A DNA stretch of 64,000 nt from Oscillospiraceae bacterium (GTDB lineage: Bacteria; Bacillota; Clostridia; UBA1381; UBA9506). Shown piece after piece: positions 7,073-15,610 of the stretch. A program made the translations under genes and the position numbers. The stretch covers positions 1 to 64,000 of the forward strand of contig SVJJ01000002.1 of the NCBI GenBank assembly GCA_015069045.1, written 5' to 3'. The notes beneath the pieces are model-generated. The model ran no database searches. It was not told the origin of the DNA and worked only from the letters and a program-made list of their open reading frames with translations. Each line of letters begins with the position of its first letter. Position 1 is the stretch's first letter.

Positions 7073-8206
7073 TTAAAACTTAGTGGGAATTTCAACAGAA
7101 ATACCACCCTGTTTTGCTGACATTTCTGCATATTTACCTGCAATAGACATTTGAATACCTGCATCAACATCAAGGGGTGATTCTGTATTATTTAAAATAC
7201 AATCCGCAAAGACTTCTACCATTTTGGCATCTGCACCGCCATGACTACCCACAGGCATACGAGGACGTTCATAATCAGGAAATGGTGTAGCAACCGGAAT
7301 GTCAATTTTACCCTCTGTGTTCGGAAAATCAGCAAGTCTTGCAAATGTGTGGGCAATGTGAAAGTCATTATTTCTGTCTGTCTCTAAAGTACCCCTCTCG
7401 CCATAAATCGTGAAATTATGATCATGGCCCACATTGACACCAGAACCAATAAATATTTTAATCAACGAACCCTTTTCCGTTCTAAAAATTGCAACCTGGT
7501 CCTTAGCACCTGTTATATAGTCCGGTTTATGTTCATATTTAAGCTCAGGCGTAAAGCAAGTAACACTTACGCATTTATCATCTAAAATATAAAGAAGAGG
7601 ACCTAAATTATGTGTTAAATAGGTAATAGAGTTAAGTCTGGCGCGCCAGGTCGGGTTTCCATTCTCATCAATGGCTCTGTTTACAGGCGGACGGCCACCA
7701 ATGGCTGGATCATAATAAAGATGGTGCAAATATTCGCTTTCGGCAAACACAGCCTTGCCCAAAAGGCCTTTTTTATACATGTGTTTCCATGTGTGAATAA
7801 AACCCCAGAAGCAACAGTTTTCACCTGCCATATATTTAAGCTCCGGATGAGCTGCAACCGCTTCTTTAAGGTTTTTTGCATCCTCAAGTGTTCCTATGGT
7901 AGGAATTTCACTTAATACATGTTTCCCTGCGTTTAACGCCTTAATTGCCATCGGTGTATGTAAAGAAATTTCGGTTGCAATGATAACTGCATCAATATCC
8001 GACTTAAGCAAATCGTCATAATTATCAAAACAAAGTAAATTGTCACACTTAACATTGTGACGTTTAAAGGATTCTTTGGCAACTTCAAAACGTTCAGGAT
8101 TAATGTCGCAAATTGCGTGAAGAACACCTTTTTTTCCATCACATGAATTTGCCAGGTCAATACCTCTTCCAAGACCTACGACGCCAATTTTTACATAATC
8201 GCTCAT
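7073..8206 (-). CDS. Gfo/Idh/MocA family NAD(P)-dependent sugar oxidoreductase
   Basis: A 377-residue protein with an N-terminal Rossmann fold (KIGVVGLGRGIDLA at residues 5-18), the family motif EIPTIG in place of EKP (in HVLSEIPTIGTLEDA near residue 100), and a C-terminal catalytic/dimerisation domain ending with a typical MSIAGKYAEMSA helix. Members oxidise or epimerise sugars, inositols or glycosides; the substrate cannot be deduced here. The ATG at 8206 follows GGAGG. The open frame extends 28 codons upstream but into the promoter region. It is a single-gene unit. Confidence 0.85.
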   Translation of the reverse strand: MSDYVKIGVVGLGRGIDLANSCDGKKGVLHAICDINPERFEVAKESFKRHNVKCDNLLCFDNYDDLLKSDIDAVIIATEISLHTPMAIKALNAGKHVLSEIPTIGTLEDAKNLKEAVAAHPELKYMAGENCCFWGFIHTWKHMYKKGLLGKAVFAESEYLHHLYYDPAIGGRPPVNRAIDENGNPTWRARLNSITYLTHNLGPLLYILDDKCVSVTCFTPELKYEHKPDYITGAKDQVAIFRTEKGSLIKIFIGSGVNVGHDHNFTIYGERGTLETDRNNDFHIAHTFARLADFPNTEGKIDIPVATPFPDYERPRMPVGSHGGADAKMVEVFADCILNNTESPLDVDAGIQMSIAGKYAEMSAKQGGISVEIPTKF

Positions 8207-8261
8207 TGTGATTTTCCTCCGTCCATTATTATATGATTGATAATAATTTAAAATCGGTTCT

Positions 8262-8290
8262 ATCTTATCAGTAAATATCCACTTTGTCAA
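8262..8290 (-). promoter_or_regulatory. Promoter of the Gfo/Idh/MocA gene
   Basis: On the minus strand, TTGACA (8290-8285), 17-base spacer, TAAGAT (8267-8262), about 56 bases upstream of the chosen ATG. A strong SigA-type match. Confidence 0.7.
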
Positions 8291-8356
8291 TACTTTTTCA
8301 CATAATAAATCAATTTTTTTGCAATACTAAGAAAAAAAGAAAAGGACTGATATAAT

Positions 8357-9028
8357 ATGCATTTAGCACTAATTCGTACATTAATTTTATACATAGTGGT
8401 TATTGGTGCATTGCGACTTATGGGAAAGCGACAAATTGGGCAGTTGCAGCCTTCTGAACTTGTTGTTGCCATGATGCTCTCAGAACTTGCGTCTATACCA
8501 ATGGAAAGCGTAGGCACTCCACTTACCGCAGGGATTATTCCGATTTTAACACTTATGATAGCCGAAACGACCTTTTCTTTTTTAACTTTAAAAAGCCGAC
8601 GTATGCGAAAAATTTTGTCCGGCTCCCCTACTATATTAATAGAAAAAGGTCAAATTTTAGAAAGTGAATTAGAACGGTTGCGATACAACATAGACGATTT
8701 ATTAGAGGAACTAAGAACAAGCGGATATGCAAATATTTTAGATGTAGAATATGCCATTATTGAATCAAACGGAAATTTAAGTGTTATTCCAAAATCTAAC
8801 AAAAGGCCACTGACGCCCGAAGATATAAAGTTAAATCCTCAATATGAAGGCATCCCCTTTTTATTAGTTACAGATGGCAGGTTAAATCAACAAGCCATGA
8901 ATGATGCCGGCGTAACAATTGAATGGCTTTTAGAACAGTTAAAAACCTATAATATTTATGATATAGAAGATGTTTTTTTAGCCACTTTAGATTCTTCCGG
9001 TAAATTATATGTTCAGAAAAAAATATGA
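8357..9028 (+). CDS. DUF421 (YetF/YrbG-type) membrane protein
   Basis: A 223-residue protein with two to three N-terminal membrane segments (residues ~1-70), the family stretch LRLMGKRQIGQLQPSELVV near residue 19, and a cytoplasmic C-terminal domain with ILIEKGQI and the family-typical NIDDLLEELR. The function of the family is not established; B. subtilis members are spore- or envelope-associated. The start follows AAAGGAC. The DUF4363 gene follows after 15 bases, a pairing seen in other Clostridia. Confidence 0.85.
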   Translation: MHLALIRTLILYIVVIGALRLMGKRQIGQLQPSELVVAMMLSELASIPMESVGTPLTAGIIPILTLMIAETTFSFLTLKSRRMRKILSGSPTILIEKGQILESELERLRYNIDDLLEELRTSGYANILDVEYAIIESNGNLSVIPKSNKRPLTPEDIKLNPQYEGIPFLLVTDGRLNQQAMNDAGVTIEWLLEQLKTYNIYDIEDVFLATLDSSGKLYVQKKI

Positions 9029-9043
9029 AAGGAATAACCTATC

Positions 9044-9424
9044 ATGAGAACCTTCATTGGTGCAATGGTGATTTTGTTTGTCATAATTATAGGTGCAGGT
9101 ATTTATATGCATTGGCTAAATAGTACTGTTCAACACCTAGATGCCAACCTGGATGCTTTAATTACGAGCGTAGAAACAAGTGATTGGCATAGCACATACA
9201 CAGGCATAAATCAGTTTTTATCGAATTGGGATCATATTTACCCAAAGCTTGAATTATTTATTCATCACAATGAAATCGATAAAATAAATACCCTACTTTA
9301 CGAGATAAAAGGCTATGCTCACGTGAAAAAAAGAGAGGAATTTTTAGTAAAAGCGGGTGTACTGCAAGTGCTTATACGGCAACTTCCTATTGGAGAACAA
9401 ATAACCGGAGAAAACATTTTATAA
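9044..9424 (+). CDS. DUF4363 family membrane-anchored protein
   Basis: A 126-residue protein with one N-terminal membrane segment (residues ~4-24) and a helical extracytoplasmic domain. It matches the DUF4363 pattern by length, topology and genomic pairing with DUF421. No catalytic motif is visible. The ATG lies after GAAAGGAATAACCTATC. It is probably co-transcribed with the DUF421 gene; the function is unknown. Confidence 0.75.
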   Translation: MRTFIGAMVILFVIIIGAGIYMHWLNSTVQHLDANLDALITSVETSDWHSTYTGINQFLSNWDHIYPKLELFIHHNEIDKINTLLYEIKGYAHVKKREEFLVKAGVLQVLIRQLPIGEQITGENIL

Positions 9425-9515
9425 GGAATATATCATCTTCAGGCACAGCTTATAACTGATACACATACAATAATATATACCGGTTTAAAGCTCTGCTTTT
9501 ACCGTTTATATAGAC

Positions 9516-9547
9516 GGGAGGTCACGGCAAAAGCTTGTTGACCTCCC
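9516..9547. other. Inverted repeat ahead of the small Cys-rich gene
   Basis: Arms GGGAGGTCA (9516-9524) and TGACCTCCC (9539-9547), with further partial pairing outside. No T tract follows on either strand. It may be a 5' leader hairpin of the 48-residue protein gene or a weak terminator of the DUF421/DUF4363 pair. Confidence 0.4.
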
Positions 9548-9578
9548 CATCTGTTTAAACTAAAAAGGAAGTGATAAA

Positions 9579-9725
9579 ATGACAACCATAAATTGCTCAA
9601 AATCCTGTAAATTTCAAATAGACGGCAAATGCTGTTGTGATAACGTTTTAATTCCTCTAAATGAACCATCAAAATTCGCTGAATTAACTTGCCCTTACCA
9701 AACACCAGCAGAATCAAAAAAATAA
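9579..9725 (+). CDS. Small cysteine-rich protein, 48 residues
   Basis: ATG at 9579 preceded by AAAAAGGAAGTGATAAA; 48 codons to TAA at 9723-9725. Six cysteines are arranged as C-x3-C, C-x-... with CCC near residues 18-20 and TCPY at 38-40. It resembles the small clostridial proteins often mislabelled 'hydroxymyristoyl-ACP dehydratase' (pattern INC...C.......C..........CPY). A zinc or iron-sulfur role is possible but unproven. A terminator-like hairpin follows at 9755-9792. Confidence 0.7.
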   Translation: MTTINCSKSCKFQIDGKCCCDNVLIPLNEPSKFAELTCPYQTPAESKK

Positions 9726-9754
9726 GTATTTATAAGAAAAAAAATAATAAAATA

Positions 9755-9792
9755 ACTGCCGCAACACTTTAAAAACATAGTGTCACAGCAGT
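9755..9792. terminator. Bidirectional terminator between the small Cys-rich gene and rlmH
   Basis: Stem ACTGC..ACACT / AGTGT..GCAGT with a few wobble positions and a short A-rich loop. In the minus direction it is followed by a T-rich tract, as expected after rlmH. Convergent genes flank it. Confidence 0.6.
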
Positions 9793-9808
9793 ATTGATAT
9801 ACAGCTTT

Positions 9809-10288
9809 TTATTTATGATAGTTTTCCCCGGCGTTAATTTTAAATGCCCGATAAATTTGTTCCAGAAGAACCACGCGCATAAGTTGGTGAGGAAAGGTCA
9901 TGGCAGAAAAAGACAAACAGTAATTGCTTCGGGCCTTAACCTCTTTAGATAAACCATTGGAACCGCCAATAATCAACACCAACCGCCCGGAACCCATTTG
10001 TTGAATCTGGGTAATTTTATCTGCTAAAGATTCAGAGGAAATTTGACATCCCTCCACACAAAGAGAAACAACATAATCCCGTGGCCACAGTAATGCTAAA
10101 AGCCGTTCTCCTTCTTTTTCCATAGCTTGGTGTAATTGCGCATCAGAAACTCGCTCTCCTACCGCTTCATCTTTGACCTCTGTGATATGCAGTCGACAAA
10201 AACGAGATAATCGTTTTCCATATTCAGCGCATGCTTCTACCCAAAATTTTTCTTTCAGTTTTCCGACGCATAAAATTTCAATTTGCAT
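9809..10288 (-). CDS. rlmH: 23S rRNA (pseudouridine1915-N3)-methyltransferase RlmH
   Basis: A 159-residue SPOUT methyltransferase. The C-terminal knot shows VLIIGGSNGLSKEV and the end motif SFSAMTFPHQLMRVVLLEQIYRAFKI followed by YHK, both characteristic of RlmH (YbeA/YydA). It methylates pseudouridine 1915 in helix 69 of 23S rRNA. The ATG at 10288 has GGGAGGCG upstream and lies one base after the walJ-like stop, so the two genes are probably co-translated. Confidence 0.95.
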   Translation of the reverse strand: MQIEILCVGKLKEKFWVEACAEYGKRLSRFCRLHITEVKDEAVGERVSDAQLHQAMEKEGERLLALLWPRDYVVSLCVEGCQISSESLADKITQIQQMGSGRLVLIIGGSNGLSKEVKARSNYCLSFSAMTFPHQLMRVVLLEQIYRAFKINAGENYHK

Positions 10289-10289
10289 T

Positions 10290-11096
10290 TTAAAAGCGCC
10301 TCCCATTAGTTGATTGGTCAATCCAATATCGGGGTAAAATGTTTAAAACCGGTTCAACATTACCCTTAACAAACGTATTTTGCAGAATATTTGATACTGT
10401 TTGATAGGCTAAATCCGGTCGATTGTTTTCTGCCGAAAGATGACCCAGCCAGAATGAACGAGTGCCGTTTTGGGCTAGTTGTACGCATAATTCCCCACAA
10501 TGTTCATTAGAAAGATGTCCTTTGTCTCCCAAAATTCTTTTCTTTAAATAATAGGGGTATCGTCCATTTTTTAGCATATCAACATCGTGATTGGCTTCAA
10601 TAATAACCGCATGGCTGCCTAAAAGCGCCTCTATCAAGCCATCATTTACATGACCTAAATCTGTGGCAATGGTAAATTTTTCACCATCTTGCTCAAAACT
10701 ATATCCAACCGGCTGCGCAGCATCATGGGGAATAGGAAAGGAACTAACCACTAACCCCTTTATAAGCATTTTTGATTCCGTAATACGTTTATTTTGTGGT
10801 GCAATAACACCCAAACTGTTTTCCATGGCATCCCAAGTTTTTGGAGTAGCATAAATCGGTATATTAAATTTTCTGGATAAAATTCCTGCGCCGGCTATAT
10901 GATCTTTATGCTCGTGAGTTATAAAAATACCAGCTAAATCTGCAGGCAAAACACCAAGCCGCCGCATACATTCGCAAACATATTGTCCGCCTGCACCACA
11001 ATCTACCAACAAATTCACAGTGCCATTTGTTATAAATGTGCAATTCCCTGAGGAACTGCTTAAAAATGATTGAAAACTAATCACATTACACCTCAT
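10290..11096 (-). CDS. walJ: WalJ/YycJ-like metallo-beta-lactamase-fold hydrolase
   Basis: A protein of about 268 residues with the MBL metal motif THEHKDH near residue 60, an aspartate in ATDLGHV and the final His in WLGHLSAENN. The N-terminal SFLSSSSGNCTFI is typical of WalJ/YycJ (usual form 'SLASGSSGN'). WalJ-type proteins are implicated in cell-wall and DNA-repair coordination; the substrate is unknown. The start is uncertain: ATG 11096 or GTG 11084, the latter closer to a GAGGTG box. Confidence 0.8.
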   Translation of the reverse strand: MRCNVISFQSFLSSSSGNCTFITNGTVNLLVDCGAGGQYVCECMRRLGVLPADLAGIFITHEHKDHIAGAGILSRKFNIPIYATPKTWDAMENSLGVIAPQNKRITESKMLIKGLVVSSFPIPHDAAQPVGYSFEQDGEKFTIATDLGHVNDGLIEALLGSHAVIIEANHDVDMLKNGRYPYYLKKRILGDKGHLSNEHCGELCVQLAQNGTRSFWLGHLSAENNRPDLAYQTVSNILQNTFVKGNVEPVLNILPRYWIDQSTNGRRF

Positions 11097-11126
11097 AATT
11101 AGCATGCAATATTTAGTATGATATGT

Positions 11127-11160
11127 AAAAATTCCTCATTCTAACGAATGAGGAATTTTT
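11127..11160 (-). terminator. Terminator of tRNA-Thr
   Basis: Perfect 14-base arms (AAAAATTCCTCATT / AATGAGGAATTTTT, 11127-11140 and 11147-11160) with a 6-base loop. In the minus direction the stem ends in a run of T directly after the tRNA 3' end. Confidence 0.8.
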
Positions 11161-11235
11161 GGAGCTGGTGGCAGGACTTGAACCTGTAACCTGCTGATTA
11201 CAAATCAGCTGCTCTACCGATTGAGCTACACCAGC
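11160..11235 (-). tRNA. tRNA-Thr (anticodon UGU)
   Basis: On the minus strand a 76-base cloverleaf runs from GCTGGTG to CACCAGC with an encoded TCCA tail. The D-arm is GCTC..GAGC, the anticodon stem-loop is CTGAT-TTGTAAT-CAG giving anticodon TGT, and the T-arm contains GGTTCAAGTCC. Acceptor stem GCTGGTG/CACCAGC is fully paired. Confidence 0.97.
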
Positions 11236-11261
11236 ATCATATTTGTTTTAGAACATTTAGC

Positions 11262-11291
11262 ATTATAACACAGATTCTCTCTATCTGTCAA
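11262..11291 (-). promoter_or_regulatory. Promoter of tRNA-Thr
   Basis: On the minus strand, TTGACA (11291-11286), 18-base spacer, TATAAT (11267-11262), about 27 bases upstream of the tRNA 5' end. Confidence 0.8.
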
Positions 11292-11414
11292 CATTTTTTT
11301 ATATAAAATTTAAAAATTTTTATTATATCCTCACCTACACAATCATTTATCAAATACGATTTTTTGTTCTAAAACTTGTCTTACTGTAATATGCATAGGG
11401 TAAGAGGTGATAAC

Positions 11415-12311
11415 ATGGACAAGTGTAAAACCATTATCATGCAACAATTACCGGGTGTATATCGTTCTCTTTTAGAACCACTTTCTTTCCATAACCTAGA
11501 GGAAATTCGTTTTCGTGTTGGTAGTCCTGTTATGCTTTATGGCCACGGAACATACCATTACTTGGATAGTCATGGTGGCGGTACACAAGACATTAATTGT
11601 GCTAAAATTACCTTAAAAGCAGAAATGAACGCGCTGGCCGCCGCATTATGTGAGCATTCTGTCTATGCTCACTTACATAATATGCGAGATGGATTTATAA
11701 CATTACGTGGCGGTCATCGTGCAGGTCTTGCTGGGAAGGCAATCATAAAAGATGGTCAACTTTCCGGCTTAACAGAAATTTCCGGTATTAACCTTCGCAT
11801 CGCAAGACCATATGTGGGTTGTGCACAATCACTATCTGCCCGCCTGCTTCGAAATAACAGGATTAAAAACACACTACTTCTATCCCCGCCCCAGTGTGGA
11901 AAAACCACATTACTTCGAGATTTAACTCGTATTTTTTCGGCAAAATTTAAAATTTCGGTTGTGGACGAGCGTTCAGAAATAGCCGGCATGTACGAAGGAA
12001 CGCCCCAGTTTGATTTAGGGTCGCAAACAGATGTACTGGACCGTTTTCCAAAATCAATTGGCATGCTATTGGCTGTGCGTTCCTTATCGCCCCAAATTAT
12101 AGTTACCGATGAACTGGGTGGCGAGGCAGATCGAAATGCTCTGCTCCATGTACTGGGGACAGGCTGCCGCATCATTGCCAGTATACATGGTGATAGTCCT
12201 GAAGAACTCAGCACCGAACATCAAAAATTATTGTCCTGTTTTGATGTAGCCGTAATATTAGGACGCCAAAATAATCGACCTGCCGTTTTAGACATTAAGG
12301 AGCTGAAATGA
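11415..12311 (+). CDS. spoIIIAA: Stage III sporulation protein AA (ATPase)
   Basis: A 298-residue secretion-ATPase-like protein. The Walker A motif SPPQCGKTT is near residues 156-164 and Walker B IIVTDELGGEAD near residue 233. It powers the SpoIIIA-SpoIIQ feeding-tube/channel between mother cell and forespore. The ATG at 11415 has GAGGTGATAAC upstream; an earlier in-frame start lacks a ribosome binding site. It is the first gene of an intact eight-gene operon. In known spore-formers this operon is under SigE, but I could not identify a convincing SigE promoter by eye in 11240-11414. Confidence 0.95.
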   Translation: MDKCKTIIMQQLPGVYRSLLEPLSFHNLEEIRFRVGSPVMLYGHGTYHYLDSHGGGTQDINCAKITLKAEMNALAAALCEHSVYAHLHNMRDGFITLRGGHRAGLAGKAIIKDGQLSGLTEISGINLRIARPYVGCAQSLSARLLRNNRIKNTLLLSPPQCGKTTLLRDLTRIFSAKFKISVVDERSEIAGMYEGTPQFDLGSQTDVLDRFPKSIGMLLAVRSLSPQIIVTDELGGEADRNALLHVLGTGCRIIASIHGDSPEELSTEHQKLLSCFDVAVILGRQNNRPAVLDIKELK

Positions 12312-12830
12312 ATGTATCAAATATTGGGTGCCTGTTTTGTTGTTTTTGCATGTTCCGTTTTTTCCCGGAAAATAGTAACAAAACAAAAAATGGGTTGGAA
12401 GGCCGTTGAGGAATTATCCCATTTATTAACTGAATTTAACCATGGTATTTCTTTTCAATTGGAAACACTGCCAAACTTAATTACCCGTTTATCCTCTGAA
12501 AAATCTCCCTGGGCCCAAGGCTTTATTCAAGAACTGTATGCCGGACTTCAAAGTGAAGATTACCCTCTGTTACAGGATGTATGGAGTCGCGCCACCCATA
12601 CCTACGCTAAAAATGTTTTCCTTCCAAAGGAGGCAGAACAAATTTTATATGATGTGGGTAAATACGTAGGGCAAATGGATGTTGAAATTGAAACTTCTCG
12701 ACTGTCTCTTGGGGCTGCTAAACTCAATCATTTGTTGGATACATGGAAAAAAAACAGCGCCAAAACCTGTAAAACAATAAATAGCTTAGGGATTTTATTG
12801 GGAATTTTTATTGTTATTATTCTTATATAA
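12312..12830 (+). CDS. spoIIIAB: Stage III sporulation protein AB
   Basis: A 172-residue protein with an N-terminal membrane segment and a C-terminal one (LGILLGIFIVIILI). The middle is helical, resembling type II secretion GspF-like domains. The ATG directly abuts the spoIIIAA stop (TGAATG), so expression is coupled. The conserved SRLSLGAAKLN-like helix near residue 134 is typical of the family. Confidence 0.92.
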   Translation: MYQILGACFVVFACSVFSRKIVTKQKMGWKAVEELSHLLTEFNHGISFQLETLPNLITRLSSEKSPWAQGFIQELYAGLQSEDYPLLQDVWSRATHTYAKNVFLPKEAEQILYDVGKYVGQMDVEIETSRLSLGAAKLNHLLDTWKKNSAKTCKTINSLGILLGIFIVIILI

Positions 12831-12861
12831 AACAATTGAAAAAGGGAAAGGGCGTAACATA

Positions 12862-13056
12862 ATGGGCGTTGAATTAATTTTTAAAATTGCGGCTATTGGC
12901 ATTGTTGTCAGTGTATTAAATCAAGTCCTAATTCGATCCGGGCGTGAGGAGCAAGCTATGATGACAACTTTAGCCGGATTAATTGTTGTATTGTTGATGA
13001 TGTTAAATGAAATAAACTATTTGTTTCAAACGATTAAAACAATTTTTAACTTATAG
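12862..13056 (+). CDS. spoIIIAC: Stage III sporulation protein AC
   Basis: A 64-residue protein with two membrane helices, matching the usual SpoIIIAC length. It contains IFKIAAIGIVVSVLNQVL and ends in a short charged tail. ATG 12862 follows an AAAGGG ribosome binding site; an earlier in-frame start inside spoIIIAB is rejected. It is related to SpoIIIAD, encoded immediately downstream. Confidence 0.93.
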   Translation: MGVELIFKIAAIGIVVSVLNQVLIRSGREEQAMMTTLAGLIVVLLMMLNEINYLFQTIKTIFNL

Positions 13057-13066
13057 GTAATAAAAA

Positions 13067-13453
13067 ATGGATATTGTAAAAATTATCGGCATTGGGCTTG
13101 CAGGTACCGTTGCCGCCGTTATTTTAAAAGAATATAAACCGATTTTTGCATTAAGCATTGGTGCCATTACAGCCACCATTATGTTTATACTGATGCTAGA
13201 TCGCATTACATATATTTTTGATGTGGTCAACATGATAGCTACACGCCTTTCCATTAGTGCAGATTATATTGCCATCATCATTCGCATTATCGGCATTTCG
13301 TACATTGCTCGTTTTGGTACAGAACTTTGTCGGGATGCCGGACAAAATTCAATTGCCCAAAAAATTGAATTAGCTGGAAAAGTTATGATTGTTGTTGCAA
13401 GTATTCCTATTTTAACCGCCGTACTAAATTTACTGGTTGGTATTTTACCTTAG
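13067..13453 (+). CDS. spoIIIAD: Stage III sporulation protein AD
   Basis: A 128-residue multi-pass membrane protein of the SpoIIIAC/AD family. It contains the conserved YIARFGTELCRDAGQNSIA (around residues 84-102) and IELAGKVMIVVASIPI. It forms part of the mother-cell membrane portion of the channel. It starts 10 bases after the spoIIIAC stop. Confidence 0.94.
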   Translation: MDIVKIIGIGLAGTVAAVILKEYKPIFALSIGAITATIMFILMLDRITYIFDVVNMIATRLSISADYIAIIIRIIGISYIARFGTELCRDAGQNSIAQKIELAGKVMIVVASIPILTAVLNLLVGILP

Positions 13454-13467
13454 GGAGAGGATAACAA

Positions 13468-14574
13468 ATGAAAAAATTTTTGCTGAGTATAGTCCTTATT
13501 TTTCTTTTGTTTACAACATCGGTCATGGGGCAAGAAATATCCGACCCCACAAATGATATATTAAATGATATTCTGACTGCAAGCGAAAACATACAAATAA
13601 ACCATATAAACCTTTCTGAAGATATAGAAAAAATTGCAAATGGTACTTTTTCCTTTCATTTTAATACTGTTTTGAGATGGATCACGGATATGTTAATACA
13701 GGAATGCAGGGAAAATATAGGTCTATTAATTAAAATACTTGTGTTAGCTGTTTTAGCCGGTGTACTATGTAATTTACAACATTCTGCTTCCGGAAACAAC
13801 ATAAGCGAAATAAGTTTTATCGCCTGTTTTTCCATTGTGGCAGGACTATCTGTCAATATTATTGCCGGCCTTAATGATTTAGCTGTTTCATCCATTGACA
13901 ATATGATGTTGTTAATTGCCGGATTAATGCCAATCATGAGTTCCATGATTGTAACCGCTAACATAACTGCTTTTTCCGGCTTTTATCCCGGCTTATTTAT
14001 AGCCATGCAAAGTTTTATTGCTATCTGTAAAAGTATTATGCTTCCGCTGATTATGGTAATGACTGCGCTGTCTGTAGTTAATACCATCAGCAACCGCTTT
14101 CACATAACTCGACTTATTGATTTAACGCGCCAGGCTGTTAAATGGGGGCTAGGTCTTTTATTAACCATATTTGTAGGTATTTTGGGTATGCACAGTTTAT
14201 CCGCCGGAGCAACCGTTGGTATTGCCGGTCGAACTGTTCGTTATGCTTTGTGTAACTTTATACCCCTTGTTGGAAATGTTTTAGCTGAATCAGCTGAAGC
14301 AGTCATTGATAGCATCCGTTTACTGCGCAGCATAGTTGGTGTTGCAGGAGTTTTGGCCTTACTATCCCTGGTCTGTTTACCTCTCATTAAAATCATTGCA
14401 ACCTCTGTTTTGTATCGTTTTGCCGCCGGCATAACAGAACCGGCCACCGACAAACGCATTGTTCGTCTGTTAATGGATATATCTGGAAATATTACCTTGA
14501 TATTTTCTATTCTACTCATGGTTACCGTGATGTTTGTAATCAGCATTGCACTTTTATGTGTATTCATTGTATGA
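13468..14574 (+). CDS. spoIIIAE: Stage III sporulation protein AE
   Basis: A 368-residue protein with an N-terminal signal-like helix and about seven further membrane segments. Family features include GLMPIMSSMI near residue 150, LPLIMVMTALSVVNTIS near residue 191 and PLVGNVLAESAEAVIDS near residue 265. It is preceded by GGGAGAGG. It is an essential component of the SpoIIIA channel. Confidence 0.94.
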   Translation: MKKFLLSIVLIFLLFTTSVMGQEISDPTNDILNDILTASENIQINHINLSEDIEKIANGTFSFHFNTVLRWITDMLIQECRENIGLLIKILVLAVLAGVLCNLQHSASGNNISEISFIACFSIVAGLSVNIIAGLNDLAVSSIDNMMLLIAGLMPIMSSMIVTANITAFSGFYPGLFIAMQSFIAICKSIMLPLIMVMTALSVVNTISNRFHITRLIDLTRQAVKWGLGLLLTIFVGILGMHSLSAGATVGIAGRTVRYALCNFIPLVGNVLAESAEAVIDSIRLLRSIVGVAGVLALLSLVCLPLIKIIATSVLYRFAAGITEPATDKRIVRLLMDISGNITLIFSILLMVTVMFVISIALLCVFIV

Positions 14575-14587
14575 GAGGTGAATTAAC

Positions 14588-15043
14588 ATGGATTTTATCA
14601 GTGAATATGTCATAACAATCATGACTGTATCTGTATTAGCCGTTTTACTGGAAAATATTTTACCGGAAGATAACAACAAAAAATACATTCATGTTATCAT
14701 CGGGCTTTTGGTAATGTTGGTCATATTAGCGCCCTTAACCAATCTCCCTCATTATAGCGATACCTTTTCTTTTCCCGCATTGCGTTTAGAAAATACAGAT
14801 GTTTCTGTGCTGCCACACACCTCATACGTTTCAAATACATTCCAAAAAAATCTGGAATTATCCCTCTGTCAGGACCTTTATGAACGCTACGGTCTTACTG
14901 TGGATTGTCGTGTAGCATTACAACTAAACGATAATGGACAAATTGCTGAAATTCGTAAAATACAACTTATACCATACAACACCGAAATGGCTCTATATGT
15001 ATCAGAAAAATATGGCATTCAGGAGGACATTATTTCACCATGA
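14588..15043 (+). CDS. spoIIIAF: Stage III sporulation protein AF
   Basis: A 151-residue protein with two N-terminal membrane helices (including IHVIIGLLVMLVILAPL near residue 35) and an extracytoplasmic ring-building-motif type domain. The family signature NKKYI....G is visible. It overlaps spoIIIAG by 4 bases (ATGA). Confidence 0.92.
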   Translation: MDFISEYVITIMTVSVLAVLLENILPEDNNKKYIHVIIGLLVMLVILAPLTNLPHYSDTFSFPALRLENTDVSVLPHTSYVSNTFQKNLELSLCQDLYERYGLTVDCRVALQLNDNGQIAEIRKIQLIPYNTEMALYVSEKYGIQEDIISP

Positions 15044-15582
15044 ACTTTGATATTAAAAAATATTTTGAGACATGTATGAATACAAAACAACTTGCCATCA
15101 TATTGTTAATAGGGGTTGGCCTCCTATTACTGCCAAATGTTTTTCAGAAATATGAAAAGGATATAACGCCAAGTAACGAAGAAAATTTAAATTATGCTGC
15201 TTATGAAAAAGAACTGGAAACGCGCCTGGCAAACATTGTGTCAACCATTCGTGGTGTCCGCGATGTTAGTGTTATGATTACGTTAGATGATAGCGGAGAA
15301 ACCTATTATGCACGGAACGAAAAGACAGATAAAAAACAAACAACAGATGGCTCCCTGCAGGAAGATAATAGTCAAACAGAGGGCAACGTAGCATTAAAAA
15401 ATCAGTCAGGTGGCAGCCAAACACCTATTTTGTTAAAAAGAAGCATGCCAAAAATATCCGGCGTATTAGTCACTGCCAAGGGTGTAGATAATCCCACGGT
15501 ACAAGCTAATGTAATGAATGGCATTCGTGCCGTATTGGATGTTGCAGCACACAGAATACAGGTATTGGAAAAATCATCCTAA
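15040..15582 (+). CDS. spoIIIAG: Stage III sporulation protein AG
   Basis: A 180-residue protein with one N-terminal membrane helix (IILLIGVGLLLLP) and a ring-building domain (LETRLANIVSTIRGVRDVSVMITLD). The C-terminus has ISGVLVTAKGVDNPTVQANVMNGI, shared with the EscJ/PrgK-like fold. SpoIIIAG forms a large ring in the intermembrane space. It is translationally coupled to spoIIIAF. Confidence 0.94.
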   Translation: MNFDIKKYFETCMNTKQLAIILLIGVGLLLLPNVFQKYEKDITPSNEENLNYAAYEKELETRLANIVSTIRGVRDVSVMITLDDSGETYYARNEKTDKKQTTDGSLQEDNSQTEGNVALKNQSGGSQTPILLKRSMPKISGVLVTAKGVDNPTVQANVMNGIRAVLDVAAHRIQVLEKSS

Positions 15583-15610
15583 AACTTATTATATCAAACA
15601 GGAGGTTTAT

